From NCBI GenBank assembly GCA_018970625.1, contig JAGWVZ010000275.1, positions 1 to 5,485 on the forward strand: DNA of 5,485 nucleotides. The letters run 5' to 3'. A program made the translations under genes and the position numbers. Shown here in pieces: positions 1-3,766 of this stretch; the stretch's first letter is position 1; every line of letters starts with the position of its first letter. This DNA is from Myxococcales bacterium. GTDB taxonomy: Bacteria > Myxococcota > Bradymonadia > REDH01. The notes under the pieces were generated by a model. It was not told where the DNA came from. It searched no databases and worked only from the letters and a program-made list of their open reading frames with translations.

Positions 1-338
1 TCGCTCGAAATGTCGGTCGCAAACACGCGCTGGAGCTTGTTCTTACGGGAGCGGCCATCTCGGCGACGCGCGCTGCCGAGATAGGGCTGATTAACAGGGC
101 GGTGCCGAGGGCTGAGCTGGACGTGAGCGTCAATGCGCTGGCGAACGACCTTGCGTCGTTGTCCCCCATCGTGCTGCAGCTGGGGCGACAGGCATTCTAT
201 ACGATGGAGGATCTGCCGCTCGATCAGGCGCTGCAGTATCTGTGTGGTCAGTTGACGGTCAATACCCTCACCGAAGACGCCAGCGAAGGCCTGATGGCAT
301 TCATTCAAAAGCGAAAGCCTGAATGGACCGGTAAATAG
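1..338 (+). CDS. Enoyl-CoA hydratase/isomerase family protein, C-terminal part (5' end outside window)
   Basis: The reading frame is open from the left edge (first full codon at position 3) and gives 111 residues ending in TAG. It begins RNVGRKHALELVLTG and continues through ISATRAAEIGLINRAVP, the signature after the active-site region of crotonase-fold enzymes (compare VGK..AMEMVLTG..ISA..A...GLV). The ending, ASEGLMAFIQKRKPEW, is the typical family C-terminus (E-G-M-x-A-F-x-E-K-R-x-P). A GTG at 102 could be mistaken for the start, but the homology runs upstream of it without a break. Members hydrate trans-2-enoyl-CoA or isomerise acyl-CoA esters, mostly in fatty-acid or amino-acid catabolism in the cytoplasm. 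The two catalytic Glu positions lie upstream of the window, so hydratase, isomerase or another crotonase activity cannot be told apart. It converges on the minus-strand gene that ends at 443. Confidence 0.9.
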   Translation, partial: ARNVGRKHALELVLTGAAISATRAAEIGLINRAVPRAELDVSVNALANDLASLSPIVLQLGRQAFYTMEDLPLDQALQYLCGQLTVNTLTEDASEGLMAFIQKRKPEWTGK

Positions 339-377
339 GGAGCGTCATCCCCATCACGGGTAGCGAGCGCAGGCTCA

Positions 378-396
378 TGTCGTACCGGCCACGACA
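378..396. terminator. Inverted repeat between convergent genes, possible bidirectional terminator
   Basis: TGTCGT and ACGACA form a perfect 6-bp inverted repeat around a 7-base loop. It lies in the 104-base gap between the stop codons of the hydratase (338) and the RelA/SpoT-like gene (443). There is no T-run on either side, so it is not a classical intrinsic terminator. The position is right for one, but the evidence is weak. I see nothing else in this gap. Confidence 0.25.
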
Positions 397-442
397 GCGC
401 GACGGACTCCGCCACAGGAGCTGCGCAACGTGATTGCGAGGT

Positions 443-1549
443 TCAGTCTTCGATGACGACCCGCACGCCGCCCAGTCGCGGCGCTGCCGTTACCGGATTC
501 TGAAACATCCAGCGCAGCAATTCGCGATAATAACCAAACAGTGGAATGGTGCGCGCTACCTCGTCCCGTACCTCTTCACGGCGCTGCTTGAATGCAGAGT
601 GACTCTGCGTGGTCAGGCGTTGTAACTCGAGGGTGTTATTCTCGAGCGTCTGCACCTGAATTTCGACTGTTTTTCCCGAGATAAGAAACACCGATTTTAG
701 TGCGCCCCAGCCGCTCTTCTTGCCACTGTCGTGAAGATAATCCTTGGTTTCAACCGTTTCGGTTGGCACATCGTGGACATCCAGCCGGTACAGAACACCC
801 CCCGAGCGGCAGGCAGAAACGAGCCAGTCGTGAACGTGGCGAGCATCGGGGTCGGAGCCGACCACGATTTTCACGCCAAAGATATCTTTTACATAGCGGC
901 TGTATTGCGACAATTGTTTGTCGCGTGAGACAATTCCGTCGAGGTCAAAGATTTCGTCGACCACCTTGTTCCATATCTCTTCTTCCGCCTTGATACGGCT
1001 GGTAATTCGGTGCACCAGCGGCTCACTCAATACCAGAGGCAGATATTCGACATAATTCGCGACCAGGCGAGGCTCAACAAAAGTATCGTTGACGAGCATG
1101 CGCATGCGCTCAAGCACCGATTGGCCCAGCGCGAGATCGGTCTGTCCGTAGAGTGCTTCTTCGCGGATGGCGTGCTCGATTCGCATGCGCTCGCCGGTCT
1201 CGGCCACTTCGCACACGACCACGGACTGCCGTTCGCACTGACCCGCCATGAGCGAGTCGGTAAGGCGTTTGCAGACCCGGTGAAGCACGGATTCACCTTG
1301 CCGGATTCCGTGATTGAACGACTCGCGCACCAGCGCCAGTTGCGCCTGCGAGAAGGTCAGCGTGTGTTCGTCATGAGGATTGGCCATCATGCGGCTTCGC
1401 GCACGGGCCAGATAGGCCGTGAGCTCATGGACGGGCGCCGCGTGAAGGGCCATTCGCAGAGGGTTGAGTTCGAGTGTGTCTGGCATGGCGTACAGGCAGG
1501 ATTCGACGATGAAGCGCCGTTGTGTACGTCGTTCATGGCTCGGCGGCAA
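443..1549 (-). CDS. Divergent RelA/SpoT-type nucleotidyltransferase domain protein
   Basis: The longest frame gives 368 residues. The C-terminal half resembles the (p)ppGpp synthetase domain. R185-x-K187-(7)-K195 (RIKAEEEIWNK) has the spacing of the basic nucleotide-binding motif. KDIFGVKIVV (221-230) matches the strand carrying the metal-site Asp (here D222). KDYLHDSGKKSGWGALKSV (269-287) matches KDYI..PKPNGYQSLHTV, and GKTVEIQVQT (292-301) matches the EIQIRT strand with Glu297. There is no HD hydrolase domain and no TGS or ACT domain. Residues 1-170 are mostly helical-looking and not recognised. Normally conserved positions are changed: Tyr to Trp281, His to Lys285, Arg to Gln300, and probably Arg to Lys227. 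Synthesis of (p)ppGpp is therefore uncertain, and another pyrophosphate or nucleotide transfer, or loss of activity, is possible. The start is unsure: TTG at 1549 is the longest choice, ATG at 1486 (MPDTLELNPL) also fits, and neither has a clear Shine-Dalgarno sequence. It is last in the dapA-dapB cluster, 14 bases after dapB. Confidence 0.75.
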   Translation of the reverse strand: MPPSHERRTQRRFIVESCLYAMPDTLELNPLRMALHAAPVHELTAYLARARSRMMANPHDEHTLTFSQAQLALVRESFNHGIRQGESVLHRVCKRLTDSLMAGQCERQSVVVCEVAETGERMRIEHAIREEALYGQTDLALGQSVLERMRMLVNDTFVEPRLVANYVEYLPLVLSEPLVHRITSRIKAEEEIWNKVVDEIFDLDGIVSRDKQLSQYSRYVKDIFGVKIVVGSDPDARHVHDWLVSACRSGGVLYRLDVHDVPTETVETKDYLHDSGKKSGWGALKSVFLISGKTVEIQVQTLENNTLELQRLTTQSHSAFKQRREEVRDEVARTIPLFGYYRELLRWMFQNPVTAAPRLGGVRVVIED

Positions 1550-1563
1550 CCTGCTGCGTACGC

Positions 1564-2310
1564 CTATAGCCCGAGCACATCCGTCATGTGGTAGCGGCCC
1601 GCCGCCCTACCAGTCAGCCAGCGAGCTGCCCGCAACGCGCCACGCGCGAAAATCGTGCGGTCGGTGGCGCGATGGGTCAGCTCGAGCCGTTCGCCGGAAC
1701 CAAAGAGGAAGGCGGTGTGTTCGCCCACCACGTCTCCCCCGCGAACGCCGAAGATGCCCAGCTCGCCGGCACTTCGCGCGCCGACGATACCATCGCGGGA
1801 GCGCCGCCAGTGCGCTTCGCCTTGCACGCCATGACCAGCGTCAGCGGCGCGTGCCAGCAGTAGCGCAGTGCCAGACGGTGAGTCCTTCTTCATGCGATGG
1901 TGCAATTCGACAATCTCGGTATCCCAGTCACGCAAGGTCGTGGCGGCCTGTTGCACCAGCGCGGCCAGCACGTGAACGCCTGCGCTCATGTTGTTGGCGT
2001 GAAGGACAGCGTTGTATTGAGCGAGCTGCTGAAAGCGTTCTTCGTGTGCAGCGTCCAGACCGGTGGTGCCGCTGACGAGCGGGTAACCGTGGGTCGCTGC
2101 AAAGTCGCACGCCACGCAGGTGCCCTGCGGTGCCGAAAAATCAATGACAACAACTGGATAACCGTGTTCCTCGACCGAGCGATCGGCGCCGCGCGAGCCG
2201 ATGGAGCCGCAGAAGTGAATGTCACCGGCTTCATCGGCGACACGCTGAATGGCCTGGCCCATGCGGCCCGACGCGCCTACCAGCCAGACACCCAGCGATG
2301 GCGTATTCAT
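1564..2310 (-). CDS. dapB: 4-hydroxy-tetrahydrodipicolinate reductase
   Basis: This 248-residue cytoplasmic enzyme uses NAD(P)H to reduce the DapA product to tetrahydrodipicolinate in lysine and diaminopimelate synthesis. The N-terminal Rossmann motif is VGASGRMG (11-18). VIDFSAP (55-61) and SGTTG (80-84) line the cofactor site. ELHHRMKKDSPSGTAL (135-150) is the DapB signature, with His137 and Lys141 matching the catalytic His159/Lys163 of E. coli and G147-T148 in the substrate-binding loop. The C-terminal half (GIFGVRGGDVVGEHTAFLF, then GERLELTHRATDR, FARGALRAARWL and MTDVL) is close to the proteobacterial form. It is about 20-25 residues shorter than the usual 265-273. The loss is between the first strands and VIDFSAP (about residues 36-52). 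The frame is open upstream to 2535, but homology starts at ATG 2310, which overlaps the dapA stop. That makes 2310 the start and suggests translational coupling. Confidence 0.96.
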   Translation of the reverse strand: MNTPSLGVWLVGASGRMGQAIQRVADEAGDIHFCGSIGSRGADRSVEEHGYPVVVIDFSAPQGTCVACDFAATHGYPLVSGTTGLDAAHEERFQQLAQYNAVLHANNMSAGVHVLAALVQQAATTLRDWDTEIVELHHRMKKDSPSGTALLLARAADAGHGVQGEAHWRRSRDGIVGARSAGELGIFGVRGGDVVGEHTAFLFGSGERLELTHRATDRTIFARGALRAARWLTGRAAGRYHMTDVLGL

Positions 2311-2321
2311 CGCGCCACCCC
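2307..2321 (-). promoter_or_regulatory. ATGA overlap of dapA stop and dapB start with purine-rich RBS
   Basis: On the minus strand the dapB ATG (2310-2308) shares bases with the dapA TGA (2309-2307). A GGGGTGG stretch (2321-2315) lies 4 bases before the ATG, inside the last dapA codons, and can act as a weak ribosome binding site. This arrangement usually means that ribosomes finishing dapA reinitiate on dapB. It is also what decides the dapB start. Confidence 0.75.
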
Positions 2322-3188
2322 GAGCGCCTGACAGCGCGACCACAGTGCGTCGGTCAGAGCATCTTCCATGGCCAGCAGGGGCAGACGAAGGGTGCCGTCG
2401 CCAAATCCGAGTCGCGCCACCAGCGCCTTCACTGGAATGGGATTTGCCTGCTCGAACACAATATTGTGCAGGTGACACATGTGGGTGTGCAGTGTGCGAG
2501 CGGTCGAAACATCGCCTTTCGCGACTGCGGCGCACAGGTCGCTGACCAGCTTCGGCGCAATATTCGACACGACGCTGATGACGCCCCGCGCGCCCGCGAA
2601 CATGAGCAGCGCGCTGGTCGCGTCATCGCCTGACATAACCGCCACGCGGGACGGCAGACGCTCCATCAGCAGGGTGCCTTGCAGCATATCTGCAGAGGCT
2701 TCCTTGATGCCGCACACGTTCGGGTGGGCCGCGCAGCGCAGCATGGTGTCCGCCGTCATATTGACGACCGTTCGGCCGGGCACGTTGTACACGACCACCG
2801 GGTTTCGACTGGCGTCCGAGAGCGCTGCGAAGTGCGCGACGCAACCTGCCTGAGTAGGCTTCACGTAGTAGGGGACCACCGACATGATGGCGTGTACTCT
2901 GGCCTCCTCGTTTACACGACGAATGAACTCCAGCGATTCCTCGGTGCAGTTGTTTCCGGCACCGCCAACGACAGTCGCCCGATGCCCCACCGCCTCGAAC
3001 ACGACATTCATCGAACGAATCTTCTCGTCGTCGGTCATGGTGGCGGATTCGCCTGTTGTGCCGCAGACGACGACGCCACTGACGCCCTGATCAACCATCC
3101 ACGCGGCGTGCTCCGCGAGCGCTCTCTCGTCGACCGAGCGACCGTTGAACGGGGTGGTGATGGCAGTAAAACATCCGGAAAGGTTCAT
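2307..3188 (-). CDS. dapA: 4-hydroxy-tetrahydrodipicolinate synthase
   Basis: This 293-residue enzyme is full length for the family. It is a cytoplasmic class I aldolase (TIM barrel) that condenses pyruvate with L-aspartate semialdehyde, the committed step to diaminopimelate and lysine. Visible motifs in order are GTTGES (43-48, Thr44/Thr45 of the proton relay), PYYVKP (106-111, Tyr107), YNVPGRT (134-140, Tyr134 and substrate-binding Arg139), GIKEAS (160-165, Schiff-base Lys162), SGDD (186-189) and NPIPVK (249-254). All expected catalytic residues are present. The ATG at 3188 has a GGAG six bases upstream and starts at the normal N-terminus (MNLSGCFTAITTPF). It is the first gene of a minus-strand cluster with dapB, which it overlaps by 4 bases, and the RelA/SpoT-like gene. 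Other N-acetylneuraminate lyase superfamily members are possible in principle, but the motifs and the dapB partner make dapA very likely. Confidence 0.97.
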   Translation of the reverse strand: MNLSGCFTAITTPFNGRSVDERALAEHAAWMVDQGVSGVVVCGTTGESATMTDDEKIRSMNVVFEAVGHRATVVGGAGNNCTEESLEFIRRVNEEARVHAIMSVVPYYVKPTQAGCVAHFAALSDASRNPVVVYNVPGRTVVNMTADTMLRCAAHPNVCGIKEASADMLQGTLLMERLPSRVAVMSGDDATSALLMFAGARGVISVVSNIAPKLVSDLCAAVAKGDVSTARTLHTHMCHLHNIVFEQANPIPVKALVARLGFGDGTLRLPLLAMEDALTDALWSRCQALGVAR

Positions 3189-3194
3189 GCGAGG

Positions 3195-3198
3195 CTCC
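3195..3198 (-). promoter_or_regulatory. Ribosome binding site of dapA
   Basis: GGAG on the minus strand, 6 bases before the dapA ATG at 3188. It is the best Shine-Dalgarno match of the starts visible in the window and supports that start. Confidence 0.75.
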
Positions 3199-3210
3199 GA
3201 TCAGGGCACA

Positions 3211-3230
3211 CCGCGCGTCGGAGAGCGCGG
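3211..3230 (-). other. Hairpin in the dapA 5' leader
   Basis: CCGCGC (3211-3216) and GCGCGG (3225-3230) form a perfect GC-only 6-bp stem around an 8-base loop, 22 bases upstream of the dapA start and just before its ribosome binding site. No T-run follows on the minus strand, so it is not an intrinsic terminator. It could affect leader stability or ribosome access. It does not resemble a lysine riboswitch, which would be much longer. Confidence 0.35.
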
Positions 3231-3344
3231 CGTCGGCAGGGGCAGGGCGCAGGTGTTAGCGTGGCTTGCAGTAAATTGCGGCACTCTGCGGTGTTCCACC
3301 GTTGAACGATCGGAGTCAAGATTTTGTGGGATACACCGGGCGCG

Positions 3345-3376
3345 AACATGTGATTCACTATATATCTCAGCATGTT
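3345..3376 (-). promoter_or_regulatory. AT-rich dyad, candidate promoter/operator for dapA
   Basis: AACATG (3345-3350) and CATGTT (3371-3376) form a 6-bp inverted repeat separated by 20 bases. The centre holds TATATA, and on the minus strand a TATAGT that could be a -10 box (3362-3357). No good -35 box is seen 16-18 bases upstream. If this is the dapA promoter, the leader is about 160 bases long. The AT content, symmetry and position upstream of dapA are the only support. A second possible -35, TTGACT on the minus strand at 3319-3314, lacks a matching -10. Confidence 0.3.
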
Positions 3377-3429
3377 GGATTTTCGGGTTCCGCGCCGTCG
3401 AAAAGTGGCGAACCGCAACACATGTAGGT

Positions 3430-3461
3430 AAAACACGGAAAATGCGGTGGATGAACCACCG
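3430..3461 (-). terminator. Intrinsic-terminator-like hairpin on the minus strand
   Basis: On the minus strand CGGTGG, a 5-base loop and CCACCG form a perfect 6-bp stem (3461-3445), followed after one base by ATTTT and, a few bases later, a second TTTT run. This is a plausible rho-independent terminator. It would end transcription coming from the helicase side about 300 bases after that gene's stop, before the dapA promoter region. The stem is short and the T-run interrupted, so confidence is moderate. Confidence 0.4.
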
Positions 3462-3505
3462 ATTGCGCCAGTGCACGGACGTAAATCACGTTGACACTGG
3501 ATCCC

Positions 3506-3543
3506 GACCTCGGCACAAGCGCGGGGTCCGTCTTTCCTCTTTT
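3506..3543 (+). terminator. Terminator-like hairpin with T-rich tail on the plus strand
   Basis: GACCTCG (3506-3512) pairs with CGGGGTC (3522-3528) in a 7-bp stem with one T-G pair and a 9-base loop. A T-rich tail, CTTTCCTCTTTT, follows to 3543. An alternative fold pairs GGATCCC (from 3499) with GGGTCC with one bulged base. The T tail is on the plus strand, yet no plus-strand gene is seen upstream in this gap. It would either end an unseen transcript or be chance. Confidence 0.3.
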
Positions 3544-3554
3544 GATGGCTTCTG

Positions 3555-3668
3555 ATGACATCCATGGCTGTTCTGACCACACTGGTGCTGAGTGTCGTCG
3601 TGTCTGTTGGCCTTTGTGCTGGCCTTGTCGCGCTGACTCTTGGCATGGTGCCGCGGAAAGTTCGTTAA
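3555..3668 (+). CDS. Possible small hydrophobic membrane peptide (37 residues)
   Basis: The ORF runs from ATG 3555 (second ATG at 3564) to TAA 3668. Residues 4-32 are almost all Val, Leu, Ala, Gly, Ser and Thr, with a core VLTTLVLSVVVSVGLCAGLV that is long enough for one membrane helix. The C-terminus is PRKVR, a basic end expected to stay in the cytoplasm. This is the layout of small single-pass membrane proteins and of hydrophobic type I toxin peptides. Against it: no clear Shine-Dalgarno sequence before either ATG, no good promoter, and a high chance of short random ORFs. It is on the opposite strand to both neighbours. The UUCG hairpin at 3690-3705 lies 21 bases after its stop. I do not recognise a family. 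Confidence 0.25.
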   Translation: MTSMAVLTTLVLSVVVSVGLCAGLVALTLGMVPRKVR

Positions 3669-3689
3669 CACGAGACGTCAACGCCGAGC

Positions 3690-3705
3690 GTCGGGTTCGC
3701 CCGGC
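3690..3705 (+). other. UUCG-tetraloop hairpin after the small ORF
   Basis: GTCGGG and CCCGGC form a 6-bp stem (one T-G pair) closed by a TTCG tetraloop, a fold that is unusually stable in RNA when read on the plus strand. It is followed by ATTCCCCC rather than a T-run. It lies 21 bases past the stop of the small hydrophobic ORF and could be its 3' end or a weak terminator. On the minus strand the loop would read CGAA and the T-G pair would become an A-C mismatch, so the plus strand fits better. Confidence 0.3.
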
Positions 3706-3738
3706 ATTCCCCCGCGTTTAAAATGTGATGAAGGCGGC

Positions 3739-3758
3739 GCCACCTGAAGGAAGGTGGC
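3739..3758 (-). terminator. Hairpin just after the helicase stop codon
   Basis: GCCACCT and AGGTGGC form a perfect 7-bp stem around a 6-base loop, 8 bases after the helicase stop on the minus strand. A short TTTT occurs 15 bases further on, too far for a classical U-tract. It probably marks or protects the 3' end of the helicase message. Termination activity is uncertain. Confidence 0.4.
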
Positions 3759-3766
3759 CAGGCAGC

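Larger units (their letters stand above)
3189..3766. other. 578-base stretch without a convincing large gene
   Basis: This lies between the helicase stop (3767) and the dapA start (3188), both on the minus strand. Open frames on both strands here (for example minus 3185-3646 and plus 3145-3555) have atypical composition rich in Arg, Cys, His and Thr and match no family I recognise. The part from about 3285 to 3480 is visibly richer in A and T than the neighbouring genes. It holds the dapA leader, an AT-rich dyad, several hairpins, two terminator-like structures on opposite strands and a small plus-strand ORF, each listed separately. I found no tRNA or rRNA. Confidence 0.6.

Noticed and set aside
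102..338. GTG at 102 as the start of a small separate protein
   Set aside because: Crotonase-family homology continues upstream of it in the same frame to the window edge.
1096..1115. Repeated GCATGC-type palindromes
   Set aside because: They lie inside the RelA/SpoT-like coding region and encode its ERMRML stretch, so codon choice explains them.
1010..1594. Long plus-strand ORF (194 codons) opposite the RelA/SpoT-like gene
   Set aside because: It lies antisense to a gene with recognisable motifs and has no family resemblance. Long antisense frames are common in GC-rich DNA.
1464..2331. Plus-strand ORFs (1464-2075 and 1897-2331) opposite dapB
   Set aside because: They mirror dapB codons. 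Their Arg/Ser/Ala-rich composition is typical of shadow frames, and dapB itself is certain.
2311..2535. Upstream extension of dapB to 2535 (75 extra residues)
   Set aside because: The extension overlaps the dapA coding region in another frame and has no DapB homology. The Rossmann motif begins right after ATG 2310.
3491..3519. TTGACA at 3491-3496 as a plus-strand -35 box for the small ORF
   Set aside because: No acceptable -10 box lies 16-18 bases downstream (the best is CACAAG), and the terminator-like hairpin would follow at once.
3185..3646. Minus-strand ORF of 153 codons in the dapA-helicase gap
   Set aside because: Composition rich in Arg, Thr, Cys and Pro, no motif, it runs over the dapA start and ribosome binding site, and no Shine-Dalgarno sequence is seen.
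3690..3705. Possible tRNA T-arm (GGGTTCGCCC)
   Set aside because: The loop has 4 bases rather than 7, and no acceptor, D or anticodon arms are found nearby.
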